In this document: positions 55,106 through 63,831 of the stretch, in pieces
How positions within the stretch are numbered: position 1 is the first letter of the stretch
Layout: the number at the start of each line of letters is the position of its first letter
Assembly: GCF_029360805.1 (NCBI RefSeq)
Contig: NZ_JARKNC010000002.1
Coordinates: 344,625 to 408,624, forward strand
Origin: Daejeonella sp. JGW-45
Lineage (GTDB): Bacteria > Bacteroidota > Bacteroidia > Sphingobacteriales > Sphingobacteriaceae
Reading direction: 5' to 3'
DNA: 64,000 bases
Translations under genes and position numbers: made by a program
The notes under the pieces: generated by a model
The model's database searches: none
Told to the model about the DNA's origin: nothing
What the model saw: the letters and a program-made list of their open reading frames with translations, nothing else

Positions 55106-57581
55106 AATAATAAATCCGTTTTACTCGTTGTGATATCCCTGTAAGGACCTCATATGCAATTGTTCCCATTTGCTTTGCCAGATCTTCAACCCTGATCTTA
55201 TCGTTAAAAACGATGACCTCATCCCCTTCTGCAGCGTCAATACCCGTAATATCGATCATGCACATATCCATGCAGATCTTACCGATGGTTTTCACTTCCC
55301 GGCCATGAAGAAGCATTTTACCGGCTCCGTTGCCCAACTTACGGCTGTACCCGTCGGCGTAACCTATCTTTACCGTCGCAATTTTCCCACCCTCAGGCAT
55401 TCTTCCCTCCCTGCCATAGCCGATCGTGTCGCCGGCTGGAATATCCTTGATCTGGGAAATACTGGTTTTCAGCGAAGTTACGGTTTGTAGCGGAGATTTG
55501 TCACCGCCTGCAGCATGAACAGGATCAATCCCGTAAAGGCCGATACCGAGGCGAACCATATCAAAGGCGGCATCAGGCCAGCGGCTTATGCCCGATGTAT
55601 TAGATAAATGCCTTAACACCGGGTAGTCCAGGGTTGATATTATCCTGTCCGACAAGCGCGTAAAACGATCTATCTGTTCTTGGGTGAATGCATCATGCTG
55701 CTCGTCCTCACTTGCCACTAGGTGCGAAAACACGCTTTGAACATGCACTAATGTATTGCCTTTCAGGCCCTGGAGCAACGGATCAAGCTCACTTTCCATA
55801 AAGCCGAGCCGGTGCATCCCGGTATCCAGCTTAATGTGGATGGGATATGAATGCAGTCCTTTGGCAGAAAGAGTATTTATGAATTCCTGGAAAATCCTGA
55901 GGCTGTAGATCTCTGGCTCAAGCTTATAATCAATAATAGCATCAAAGGCGAGTAAATCGGGGCTCATCACCATTATGGGAAGGCTGGTACCAGCTTTCCG
56001 GAGAGCCACTCCCTCATCAGCATAGGCTACAGCGAGATAATCCACGCCGTTAAATTCCAGCAGGTTAGTGATCTCAAAACTCCCGCTGCCGTAAGAGAAG
56101 GCTTTTACCATAGCCATCACTTTGGTGCCCGAAGTCAGCAGGCCTTTATAATAATTGAGGTTATGCTCCAGCGCATTAAGGTTTATCTCCATCACCGTTT
56201 CATGGACCTTCTGAGTGAGCATCTGGCTTATACGTTCAAACTCATAGACCCTCGCACCCTTGAGAAGGATGGTCTCATTCTGAAAGTTAAGCGATGAAAA
56301 GGCATCTATCAGATCGCCGGTGCTTCGAAAGAATTGCTTGTCGCACGTAAAACAGGCAGTGTGCTTCGTCATACGTTCTCCAACACCCATTAACCTGTTT
56401 ATCGACCTGCTTTGCAGCATCTGGCCTACCTGTGCATAAACCGATTCTGAATCCGTGCCCGGGATATCGGAAAGGATAAGTGTCCGCTTAGGGTGCTGGT
56501 TCTGATGTTTGAGAAAGTCGAGCGCTATAGCCAGCGAAGACAGATCCAGGCTATACGAATCATCAATAACGGAACAATTATTTATCCCGTTCTTCAACTC
56601 CAGCCTCATCCCAATAGGAAGGAGTTTTCCCAGCCGCTTACTGGCTTCCTCAGGGCTGTACCCTAAGGCCAGCAGCGTCGCCCAGCAGATTATTCCGTTC
56701 TCTATCGATGCCTGGTCTGAGAAAGGGATCAGGGCGCTTACCTCAATACCTCTAAATTTGCCTCTGAGCTGCTGACCATTTCCCTCTGACACCCTGTGGC
56801 TATAAATTTCCAGATCTGCCCCATCGCGGTATCCCCAGGTAAACTTCTCCATGCCGGGAATCTCGCCCTCATACTCATCCAGGTATCTATCGGAATAGAT
56901 AAAAAGTCCGGCATCTTTAAATAGATTGAGCTTTTCGCTGATCTTTTCGGCCCTGGACTTGAATCCCTCCTGGTGAGCCTCGCCAATATTTGTAAGAATC
57001 CCTATAGTGGGTTGTATAATAGCTGCAAGCGGCTTCATTTCACCTGTCCTGGATATACCCGCTTCAAATATAGCCAGGTCGTTCTCTTCAGTCATCTCCC
57101 ACACAGAAACCGGTACCCCCAGTTGCGAATTATAGCTTTTAGGGCTGCGTACGATGTTCCTGCCCGGCGCCAGCAATTGGTAAAGCCACTCCTTGACAAT
57201 TGTTTTGCCATTACTCCCCGTAATACCTATCACCGGATAGTTGAATTTCCTACGGTGGACAGCTGCAAGATCCTGTAAAGCCTGTAATGTATCTCCAACC
57301 AGGTAAAAATTACAACCGGCAAACTGAAGGTGATCAAATCCAGGGTCTGAGATCACGAAATTCCTTATTCCTGCCTGATAAGCACCGGCAATAAATGTGT
57401 GCCCATCCCGCCGGCCCTGGATCGCAAAAAACAAGGCCTGACCGATATTGCTCAACTTTCTGCTGTCCGTAAGGAGAGTCCGGACCACCGCATCTGGCAT
57501 CTGTATGTAAGCCCTGGCGTTCATGCCGGCTACAAGTTCTTCCACAGGATAAAGAAAATGCCTCATTGTTGCGAATTTCAT
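55098..57581 (-). CDS. Bifunctional MurF ligase / alanine racemase
   Basis: This 827-residue fusion joins two steps of peptidoglycan precursor supply. The N-terminal half (about 1-455) is a Mur ligase (MurF type) with the ATP-binding loop GITGSNGKTIVKEW and IFEAGISRTGEM. The C-terminal half (about 460-827) is a PLP alanine racemase with the cofactor lysine in AMVKAFSYGSG, RLGIGLYGIDP, and the catalytic Tyr region in TIGYGREGRMP and KIGYADGYSR. It would make D-Ala and attach D-Ala-D-Ala to the UDP-MurNAc-tripeptide. This fusion is a known feature of Bacteroidota. An ATG at residue 6 is an alternative start. Confidence 0.95.
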   Translation of the reverse strand: MKFATMRHFLYPVEELVAGMNARAYIQMPDAVVRTLLTDSRKLSNIGQALFFAIQGRRDGHTFIAGAYQAGIRNFVISDPGFDHLQFAGCNFYLVGDTLQALQDLAAVHRRKFNYPVIGITGSNGKTIVKEWLYQLLAPGRNIVRSPKSYNSQLGVPVSVWEMTEENDLAIFEAGISRTGEMKPLAAIIQPTIGILTNIGEAHQEGFKSRAEKISEKLNLFKDAGLFIYSDRYLDEYEGEIPGMEKFTWGYRDGADLEIYSHRVSEGNGQQLRGKFRGIEVSALIPFSDQASIENGIICWATLLALGYSPEEASKRLGKLLPIGMRLELKNGINNCSVIDDSYSLDLSSLAIALDFLKHQNQHPKRTLILSDIPGTDSESVYAQVGQMLQSRSINRLMGVGERMTKHTACFTCDKQFFRSTGDLIDAFSSLNFQNETILLKGARVYEFERISQMLTQKVHETVMEINLNALEHNLNYYKGLLTSGTKVMAMVKAFSYGSGSFEITNLLEFNGVDYLAVAYADEGVALRKAGTSLPIMVMSPDLLAFDAIIDYKLEPEIYSLRIFQEFINTLSAKGLHSYPIHIKLDTGMHRLGFMESELDPLLQGLKGNTLVHVQSVFSHLVASEDEQHDAFTQEQIDRFTRLSDRIISTLDYPVLRHLSNTSGISRWPDAAFDMVRLGIGLYGIDPVHAAGGDKSPLQTVTSLKTSISQIKDIPAGDTIGYGREGRMPEGGKIATVKIGYADGYSRKLGNGAGKMLLHGREVKTIGKICMDMCMIDITGIDAAEGDEVIVFNDKIRVEDLAKQMGTIAYEVLTGISQRVKRIYYYE

Positions 57582-57625
57582 TAAATTTTAAGGAATAAAT
57601 TAAATATTTACGATATTTCATCGAT

Positions 57626-58102
57626 TTGAGAAACGAAGCAGGCAGCCCGAAAGTTTTCAGCAGAGCACAGGCCAGGGTTAAGGCTGAGAGTTATTGTGCT
57701 TACCAGGAGCGCTCCCAGTATGAAGTAAGAAATAAGCTTTACGAATGGGGTTTACACCAAAAGGAGGTTGAAGAGATCATTTCAGAACTCATCGAATCTA
57801 ACTTCCTCAACGAAGAACGTTTTGCGCTGGCTTATACACTTGGCAAGTTCCGCATCAAAGGCTGGGGAAAAATAAAGATCAAACAGGGACTCAAACTAAA
57901 ACGGGTACCGGATAAGATGATCGCAAAATCGCTTAAAGCGATCGATCCGGATGATTATATCGCAAAATTAAAAAGCCTGATCGAAAAAAAAGCAGCTACG
58001 CTCAGGGAGCCTGATCCATACAAAATGCGCTATCTTTTAGGTAGATTCGCGGCGTCCAAAGGATTTGAACAGGACTTGATTTCTGACATTTTAAAGGATT
58101 AA
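57626..58102 (+). CDS. recX: RecX-family regulator of RecA
   Basis: The 158-residue protein appears to start at a TTG (57626), since no in-frame ATG precedes the conserved region. RecX helical repeats are visible: YCAYQERSQYEVRNKLYEWG, LIESNFLNEERFALAYTLGKFRIKGWGKIKIKQGL and a third repeat near 130-158 (YLLGRFAASKGFEQDLI). RecX caps and limits RecA filaments. It is divergent from murF-alr with only 44 bp between starts, so the two promoters overlap or share sequence. Confidence 0.88.
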   Translation: MRNEAGSPKVFSRAQARVKAESYCAYQERSQYEVRNKLYEWGLHQKEVEEIISELIESNFLNEERFALAYTLGKFRIKGWGKIKIKQGLKLKRVPDKMIAKSLKAIDPDDYIAKLKSLIEKKAATLREPDPYKMRYLLGRFAASKGFEQDLISDILKD

Positions 58103-58129
58103 TACCCTCAACCCTAAGCTGTTTTAATT

Positions 58130-58468
58130 ATGCCTGCAACAAATGTATTCCAACTTGATGACCAAACCCAGTGGGAAGACCTTGGTGATGGCGTATCACG
58201 CAAGATCTGCGGTTATGATGACAAGATCATGCTGGTAAAGGTAAAGTTTGAGGTTGGTGCAATCGGGCCGCTGCACGAGCATTATCACTCGCAGGTCACT
58301 TACGTCGCGAGCGGCGTATTCGAGGCAAGCATCGACGGTGTAAAGCAGGTGCTGAAAGCCGGCGATAGTTTTTACGCCAGGCCGCACCATATTCACGGGG
58401 TATTGTGTATCGAAACAGGGGTACTGGTCGATGTGTTCAGTCCGATGAGGGAGGATTTTTTGGGATAG
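58130..58468 (+). CDS. Single-domain cupin protein
   Basis: The 112-residue protein is a small beta-barrel cupin. Motif 1 is GPLHEHYHSQVTYVASGVFE and motif 2 is GDSFYARPHHIHGV, with histidines that likely bind a metal. Such proteins may be isomerases, oxygenases or sugar-binding sensors; nothing in the sequence selects one. It lies 27 bp after recX but has no clear functional tie to it. Confidence 0.88.
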   Translation: MPATNVFQLDDQTQWEDLGDGVSRKICGYDDKIMLVKVKFEVGAIGPLHEHYHSQVTYVASGVFEASIDGVKQVLKAGDSFYARPHHIHGVLCIETGVLVDVFSPMREDFLG

Positions 58469-58514
58469 CCCACCGGTAACCCTCATTTAGAACTCTTCAG
58501 TGCCCCTTATTATT

Positions 58515-60884
58515 TTATTCCGCCCTTAAGCTTCTCACCGGGTTCATCAACGCTGCCTTAACACTCTGGAAATTAATCGTCGCCAGCGCAATAAATGCCG
58601 TCAGTAAACCTGCTATTGCAAATACCCCCCAACTGATTGAAATGCTGTAGGCAAAGCTTTGCAGCCATGTGTTCATCGCCCACCATGCTACAGGGAATGC
58701 AATCAACGCGGAAATGCCAACTAATACCAGGAAGTCTTTAGACAGCAATTCCGTAATTCCTATAACGCTCGCTCCAAGAACCTTGCGGATGCCAATCTCA
58801 CGAATACGTTGTTCAGCGGTAAACATTGCCAGTCCCAGTAAACCCAGGCATGAAATAAAGATGGCAAGGAATGCAAAACAATTGGAAAGAACACCGATCA
58901 TCTGCTCACTTTTGTAAAGCGTATTATATTCCGTATCTGCGAATTTATAGCTGAACGGAAAAGCCGGATTAAGCTCTTTGCTCAATTTTGCCAGGCTCGC
59001 AAGAGCTTCCGTTGTTTGGCCCGGTTTGGTTTTCACAAGAATATTCCCGTTGTAACCCGGATCACCAAGCCACAGTACCATTGGCTTTACCGGTTCATGC
59101 AGGGAATTAAAATGAAAATTTTTCACTACACCTACAATGGTCGATTTGCGTCCCCACATAGTAAATGATCTGCCGACAGGATCGGTATAACCTATCTGCT
59201 TTACAGCTTCCTCGTTTAAAATATACCCTACAGAATCTGCAGCAAATCCTGGTCTGAAATCATGTCCCTGCAGTACCTGTATGTTCATTGTTTTTACGAA
59301 ATCAAACCCAACGCCTGCATAGCTGAATGTAGGTTTCATTTCCGCTGGCTTACCCTCCCAATCTATTCCCCAGGTTCCCGATGAGATGTTGACAGGCTGC
59401 TGCTCGGTTCTGGATATCGACCCGATACCAGGCATTTTCAAAGCCTCTGTTTTAAACAGTGTATATTTCTGATTCAATTCGCCTTCCTGAGGCACAAAAA
59501 TCAGGTTCTGACGATCAAAACCAAGGCTTTTTGTCTTAATATAATTCACCTGCTTAGATACTACGATAGTTCCCACGATCAGCATGATCGAAAGCGCAAA
59601 CTGGAATATAACCAGCCCTTTCCGGAACACCACATTCCCGCCGCTTAATTTCATCGTCCCTTTTAAGATCCTGACAGGATTAAATGACGACAGAAACAAG
59701 GCCGGATAGCTGCCCGAAACAAGGCCTGTAGTAATTGTTACCCCCGCCATGATCAGCCAGAATGGGCCTTTACCCACAGGGAAAACAATTTCCTTCCCAG
59801 TAATATTATTAAAAACCGGCAGCAGGACAGCTACCAGGGCCAGGGCAACCAAGGTCGATATGAAAACGAGTAGTATCGCCTCGCCAATGAATTGCGCGAT
59901 CAGGGAGGCACGCACCGCACCAACAACCTTTCTGACTCCAATCTCCCTGGCACGTTTAACAGAACGGGCAGTGGTCAGGTTCATAAAGTTGATGCAAGCG
60001 ATCAGTAAAATAAATACTGCAACAATGCTGAACAAGCGTACATATTCAATTCTGCCACCTTCCGGTTGCCCCTGGCTATCAAATTTAGAGTTGAGATACA
60101 TATCATCATAGCGCTGCAGGCCAAACTCTATCTTAAAATCACCCTCCTGCGGGTCATATTTATTCAGGAAATTCTTGATTTGTTTAGCAAACACTTCCGG
60201 GTCTGTACCCTTTTTTAACTGCACAAAAGTGCCTACTCCATGATTTCCCCAGCTCTTCATATTATTATTATCCGCGAGAAAAGCCTCCCAGTTTATTAGG
60301 TAGTCGAATTTGGATGTTGAATTTTTAGGCTGGGCATCAAAAACTGCAGTTACCCTAAAGTCACGCCGATTTTCAAAACGAACGGTCTTTCCCATCGCTA
60401 ATTGCGAACTTCCAAAGAAGGCTTCAGCCATGCTCTTTGAAATGGCCATATCATCAGGAGTATTTAATGCGGTATTTCTGTCGCCCTCCAATACAGTATA
60501 ACTGAACATTTTCAGGAAATCAGCGCCCGCAAATAGTCCATCTTTCTTAAGGATCTTGTCGTTCACCTGGAAAGTATGCTCCCGGCTCTGAGATGCAGAA
60601 CTGGCCAGTTGCACAGCAGGCAGAACTTTCTTCATTTCCTCTGCCAATACCCCGGGAGTAAAATAATTGGCCTCGATCTCCCCTGCTGAATATACCCGCT
60701 TGAATACGGAATAAAGCTGCTCCGAATTTGCATGAAATTTATTCATATTCCGCTCATCATCTACCCAGAGATAAATGAACAGACTGCAAACTAGCCCGAG
60801 GGCGAGGCCCAGGATATTGATGGCTGAGAATACCTTATTTTTCGATAGGTTACGAATGGCAGTGAGAAGATAGTTTTTTATCAT
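58515..60884 (-). CDS. MacB/FtsX-type ABC transporter permease
   Basis: The 789-residue protein has the layout of the large Bacteroidota permeases: an N-terminal membrane helix (about 18-40), a MacB-type periplasmic domain, an FtsX block (about 285-420, LIACINFMNLTTARSVKRAREIGVRKVVGA), a second periplasmic domain, and a second FtsX block (about 665-785, FTAEQRIREIGIRKVLGAS). No ATP-binding subunit is adjacent. Such permeases act with a separate ATPase in signalling or export. It starts 4 bp after a small secreted protein gene, so they share an operon. Confidence 0.92.
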   Translation of the reverse strand: MIKNYLLTAIRNLSKNKVFSAINILGLALGLVCSLFIYLWVDDERNMNKFHANSEQLYSVFKRVYSAGEIEANYFTPGVLAEEMKKVLPAVQLASSASQSREHTFQVNDKILKKDGLFAGADFLKMFSYTVLEGDRNTALNTPDDMAISKSMAEAFFGSSQLAMGKTVRFENRRDFRVTAVFDAQPKNSTSKFDYLINWEAFLADNNNMKSWGNHGVGTFVQLKKGTDPEVFAKQIKNFLNKYDPQEGDFKIEFGLQRYDDMYLNSKFDSQGQPEGGRIEYVRLFSIVAVFILLIACINFMNLTTARSVKRAREIGVRKVVGAVRASLIAQFIGEAILLVFISTLVALALVAVLLPVFNNITGKEIVFPVGKGPFWLIMAGVTITTGLVSGSYPALFLSSFNPVRILKGTMKLSGGNVVFRKGLVIFQFALSIMLIVGTIVVSKQVNYIKTKSLGFDRQNLIFVPQEGELNQKYTLFKTEALKMPGIGSISRTEQQPVNISSGTWGIDWEGKPAEMKPTFSYAGVGFDFVKTMNIQVLQGHDFRPGFAADSVGYILNEEAVKQIGYTDPVGRSFTMWGRKSTIVGVVKNFHFNSLHEPVKPMVLWLGDPGYNGNILVKTKPGQTTEALASLAKLSKELNPAFPFSYKFADTEYNTLYKSEQMIGVLSNCFAFLAIFISCLGLLGLAMFTAEQRIREIGIRKVLGASVIGITELLSKDFLVLVGISALIAFPVAWWAMNTWLQSFAYSISISWGVFAIAGLLTAFIALATINFQSVKAALMNPVRSLRAE

Positions 60885-60888
60885 AACA

Positions 60889-61299
60889 TTAGTTTGTCTT
60901 TTCGAATTTATCTGCGGTCATCGTTAGGATACTGTCATCCGACAGATTTTTCACAACGTGAAGGCTAACCTTGCCATCTTTTCCCTCAATGGTGAGTGTA
61001 TAATCGCTATCGTTCATGATTGCATTAATGACACTTTTTCCTTCCTTGAACGGCGTGGTCCATTTGCAGGTCTGCGAAACGATCTTCAGCTCGCCCCTGT
61101 CTACACCATCTATATTGAGGAGGACAGCTGTTTTCGAAAACCTAAGTATTGTTTTTTCATCCTTTACACCAGTTGGGTTACCGGATGGATCCGCAAGATT
61201 CGTTTTTGACGTACTTAACACTGCATTCTCTTCGCATTGCGCGAAACTGCTTAATGTCCCCGTCAGGCAGATTAATAATGTGATTATTACACTTTTCAT
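60889..61299 (-). CDS. Small secreted protein of unknown function
   Basis: The 136-residue protein has a signal peptide (to about residue 20, SFAQ). The mature part is beta-rich (ILRFSKTAVLLNIDG, GELKIVSQTCKWTTPFKEG, YTLTIEGKDGKVSLHVVK) with two cysteines (Cys21 and one near 83), resembling a small lipocalin-like or sandwich fold, though I cannot name a family. The permease follows after 4 bp. It may be a periplasmic partner of that permease; this is inference from position. Confidence 0.7.
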   Translation of the reverse strand: MKSVIITLLICLTGTLSSFAQCEENAVLSTSKTNLADPSGNPTGVKDEKTILRFSKTAVLLNIDGVDRGELKIVSQTCKWTTPFKEGKSVINAIMNDSDYTLTIEGKDGKVSLHVVKNLSDDSILTMTADKFEKTN

Positions 61300-61336
61300 G
61301 TTTCAAATTGTTTGATATATATTTTTAATTATTTAT

Positions 61337-61380
61337 CAGCTCCCCCTCAGACCACATACCTCATACCTCAATACCTCTCA
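61337..61380. repeat. Short word repeat, family F (CATACCTCATACCTC)
   Basis: CATACCT(C/CA) words repeat about four times between 61350 and 61378, just past the 3' end of the GH16 gene. No inverse arm is visible, so it may be half of a word-repeat hairpin like those elsewhere in the window. Confidence 0.35.
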
Positions 61381-62205
61381 CTGATACACCCTCACCCAAT
61401 CAACAATCATCTGCACAGGCAATTGATTAATATCTACTCTACCAACCCAGCTGCCGCCTAGCTGCTGATCGATCATCACAAAAAACGGCTGATCATAAGG
61501 CCATTGGCTCGCATCGGCATCTGGCTTGCGCGGATAGGTAAACGTTTCTTTTCCGTTCACTGTAAAGACCAGTTTATCCGGATACCACTCCAGTCCGAAT
61601 GTATTGTAATCATCCACATTTATTTTTGCTTTACCCGAATGCGGAGGATTGTTCGTCTGCTTTAAATTAAGGGTATAGTAAGAATGTGTAGTTTGATAAA
61701 CTATAGAATCGCTATTCAGATGTTCCATAATATCTATTTCGCCATTTCTGGGATAAGCGCCATACTTTCCCTTCTCAGCCAGCATCCACATCGCGGGCCA
61801 TGCACCCTGGGCACATTCAAGCTTTGCACGGATCTCTATTTTTCCGTATTGAAAGGCAAATTTACCCTTTGTATAAACCCCTCCGGTGATGTACGGCCTT
61901 GAATCCTTTAGTGTATCAGGCGTCCTAATCCCCTTGAGAAATAACTTCCCGTCTGTTTGGTCATAACAACCCGCAAACGTGCTCATATGCTTGTTCCAGT
62001 CGCTTTGGCCGGGGCCGATCTTACTCCATTTAGTAAGATCAAGAGCAGCTCCGTTAAACTCATCGTTCCACACCAGCTTCCATTTTTTGCTTTTCCGCTG
62101 CTCCTTTTGTACATAGATATAATTATCAGTTTTTACCGTGTTTATTATCCGGCACGAAGAGGATAAAACAACAGCCAGAAAAGCCACTTTTAAAATTTTA
62201 TTCAT
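61378..62205 (-). CDS. Glycoside hydrolase family 16 lipoprotein (beta-glucanase-like)
   Basis: The 275-residue protein has a lipoprotein signal (SSSC, Cys18). The GH16 jelly-roll domain begins at WKLVWNDEFNGAALDLTKW. The active-site strand is NGEIDIMEHLN, matching ExDxxE with nucleophile and acid Glu near residues 156 and 161. The end WVRVYQ is the usual GH16 finish. It probably cuts beta-1,3- or mixed-linkage glucans at the cell surface or in the periplasm. It is monocistronic. Two dyads 21 bp apart lie about 190 bp upstream. Confidence 0.94.
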   Translation of the reverse strand: MNKILKVAFLAVVLSSSCRIINTVKTDNYIYVQKEQRKSKKWKLVWNDEFNGAALDLTKWSKIGPGQSDWNKHMSTFAGCYDQTDGKLFLKGIRTPDTLKDSRPYITGGVYTKGKFAFQYGKIEIRAKLECAQGAWPAMWMLAEKGKYGAYPRNGEIDIMEHLNSDSIVYQTTHSYYTLNLKQTNNPPHSGKAKINVDDYNTFGLEWYPDKLVFTVNGKETFTYPRKPDADASQWPYDQPFFVMIDQQLGGSWVGRVDINQLPVQMIVDWVRVYQ

Positions 62206-62576
62206 ACGTAAATCCCCAACAGGAAATAAATAAACTGATCATTATACTTCTCATATTTTAAACTGTCTGCTCCACCAATGTCTACACATGCATAAACCTT
62301 ACAATACAGTACCATGCAATACACAATACGTGCCGACCCTGTAATCAATTGAAAAACAGGCCACTAAAGAGACATGCAGATTGTTCCTACTGTTCGTAAA
62401 CGGACGGTAAATGTTCGGCAGCGAACGGTCAGGATGTCAGACCGGCCTCTGTAATTTTTGGCTTTCCGTTATGGATTAAGGCGGCGGGAATATCAACTCA
62501 AAGAGTGTGTTTAAACTAATAAGTACTTTTCCGGGAGTCTAAGCGTCTGACAAAATAATGAACAGGAATCGAAAGC
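62206..62576. other. Gene-free interval upstream of GH16
   Basis: I see no gene in these 371 bp. The only structure is a pair of dyads, GTTCG-TAAA-CGGAC (62392-62405) and GTTCG-GCAG-CGAAC (62413-62426), with starts exactly 21 bp apart. This looks like a tandem operator, and the GH16 gene is the nearest candidate target. Confidence 0.45.
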
Positions 62577-63150
62577 TCACAAAACTTTAGCTACCTCGCT
62601 AAGCTTTGTACCTTTCGACTCCCCTGGCTCCTCAGGGTAACGGTTTGCCGCATCCATCAGGAAGGTTTTTAGACCCAGTTCACGCCCTCCTTTGATTTCC
62701 GATTCGAGGTCGTCGCCGATCACTATAATATCTCCCTTCCTCAATTGATATTTGTCAATAATCCGTTGGATTACTTCCTTTTTTGTCTCGGAAGTAAAGT
62801 CAGGATCAACAATAAAGATCTCCTCAAAGTCATCTGTAATGCCAAGACAAGCCAGCTTGCTCATTTGAAGCCTGGTGTATCCTGCCGTGAGCAGAAATCG
62901 CCTCGCCGGAAGGCTTTTGATGTATGAATAATCATCATAGACGTCCATCCCGCCTTTATACTCCATATTGCGGAGGAGTTCAGAACCTTGCCGGGCCAAT
63001 TCTGCCGGAAAATTATGCATGGTTGCAACCTTATGAAAAGGTGTACGCTGAATGTCCTTCTTTGCGGCTTCTATTGTCTCTTTATAAAGTGCCGCTGGTG
63101 GAGGCTACCGGATAAATAGTATTATCAAGGTCAATAATCAGTGCAAGCAT
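62577..63150 (-). pseudogene. HAD-superfamily hydrolase interrupted by a frameshift
   Basis: The start at 63150 opens MLALIIDLDNTIYPVAS, carrying HAD motif 1 (DLDNT), but meets a stop at 63084-63082. The rest of the enzyme continues in the next frame: LLTAGYTR (motif 2), a Lys in SETKKEV (motif 3) and VIGDDLESEIKGG (motif 4). Joined, they give about 190 residues, a normal size for the family. One extra base within about 63120-63085 explains the break. It could be a true pseudogene, a recent mutation or a sequencing error. Its ATG overlaps the stop of the small gene upstream (TAATG). Confidence 0.8.
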
Positions 63151-63377
63151 TATCCGGCTTGATTCAGGTTTATCTGCCGGCCAATTTCATTTATCTCGGC
63201 ATCGTCGTCGAAGATCGGAAGATCGGTTTCGTGGTCCAGCTTTAACCAAACGCCTTCTGTATCTTTTTGAACGTGCACATATTCTTTTCCTTCTTTGAAA
63301 ATAGTGAATGTGTTATCTTCTTCAGGGAACACGGAATAGGTTGTTGATCCTATGTAGATGTCGAAAGGTTCTTCCAT
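63150..63377 (-). CDS. Small conserved acidic protein of unknown function
   Basis: The 75-residue protein is acidic and beta-like (FDIYIGSTTYSVFPEEDNTF, GVWLKLDHETDLPIFDDDAEINEIG). There is no signal peptide or membrane segment. It resembles short conserved Bacteroidota proteins with no known role. Its stop overlaps the start of the HAD gene by one base, so the two were probably translated together before the HAD gene was broken. Confidence 0.65.
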   Translation of the reverse strand: MEEPFDIYIGSTTYSVFPEEDNTFTIFKEGKEYVHVQKDTEGVWLKLDHETDLPIFDDDAEINEIGRQINLNQAG

Positions 63378-63424
63378 GTGCGAAGATAGGAGTTATGAGG
63401 AAAGTATTGCTGAGTGATAAAACT

Positions 63425-63453
63425 AAAAAGCCTGAAACTTTCATTTCAGGCTT
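63425..63453 (-). terminator. Intrinsic terminator after the degenerate tRNA-Leu copy
   Basis: On the minus strand AGCCTGAAA and TTTCAGGCT form a 9-bp stem followed by TTTTTAG. It follows the 3' end of the degenerate tRNA copy directly, mirroring the terminator behind the intact tRNA. Confidence 0.7.
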
Positions 63454-63454
63454 G

Positions 63455-63568
63455 TACTCGGAGCGGGTGCCGATAACTATCGGTACGAACCCGCACTCGC
63501 TTTAGGGCGAACAGGATTTTAAGTCCTGCGTGTCTACCATCCCGATAGCTATCGGGACCACCATCATC
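63455..63568 (-). pseudogene. Degenerate tRNA-Leu copy with two palindromic insertions
   Basis: The anticodon arm, variable arm and 3' acceptor strand are the same as in the intact tRNA-Leu(UAA) at 63746-63831. The D-loop, however, carries the perfect 18-bp palindrome TCCCGATAGCTATCGGGA (63540-63557), and the T-loop carries TGCCGATAACTATCGGTA (63468-63485). The 5' acceptor strand is lost (about 63558-63568), so a normal tRNA cannot fold. The 5' boundary is approximate. Confidence 0.8.
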
Positions 63569-63610
63569 TATAACGCAGCATCAGTTTTTCGATCATTTCC
63601 GGATACTTCT

Positions 63611-63706
63611 TTAAATTTTGAATACAATACGATAGGACAAATCCATACAACTACCTGTATAAAGCTTATCAAGTTTTCCAGAATATAATATATAAATCGA
63701 TGCCAT
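63611..63706 (-). pseudogene. Truncated GIY-YIG nuclease-like reading frame
   Basis: The frame from the ATG at 63706 reads MASIYILYSGKLDKLYTG and then SCMDLSYRI before stopping after 31 residues. The spaced pair YIL...YTG followed by DLxYR matches the N-terminal half of the small GIY-YIG endonucleases common in Bacteroidota. About 50 C-terminal residues are missing; a neighbouring frame reads KYPEMIEKLM, possibly the remains of the end. It lies between an intact and a degenerate tRNA-Leu, which suggests a tRNA-associated mobile element in decay. Confidence 0.6.
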
Positions 63707-63711
63707 AGAAA

Positions 63712-63741
63712 CAAAAAAGCCCTCAAAAAATTTGAGGGCTT
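63712..63741 (-). terminator. Intrinsic terminator of tRNA-Leu
   Basis: On the minus strand AGCCCTCAAA, a TTT loop and TTTGAGGGCT form a perfect 10-bp stem followed by TTTTTTG. It begins about 5 nt after the tRNA 3' end. Confidence 0.85.
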
Positions 63742-63745
63742 TTCG

Positions 63746-63831
63746 TACTCGGAGCGGGAATCGAACCCGCACTCGCTTTAGGGCGAACAGGATTTTAAGT
63801 CCTGCGTGTCTACCAGTTCCACCATCCGAGC
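63746..63831 (-). tRNA. tRNA-Leu (anticodon UAA)
   Basis: Read on the minus strand, GCTCGGA pairs with TCCGAGT as acceptor stem with discriminator A. The D-arm is GTGG...CAC, the anticodon arm is CAGGA-CTTAAAA-TCCTG with anticodon TAA, a long variable arm follows (class II, as in Leu tRNAs), and the T-arm is GCGGG-TTCGATT-CCCGC. The CCA end is not encoded. The gene is 86 nt and followed by a strong terminator. Its 5' end lies inside the first unit of a 79-bp tandem repeat. Confidence 0.95.
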
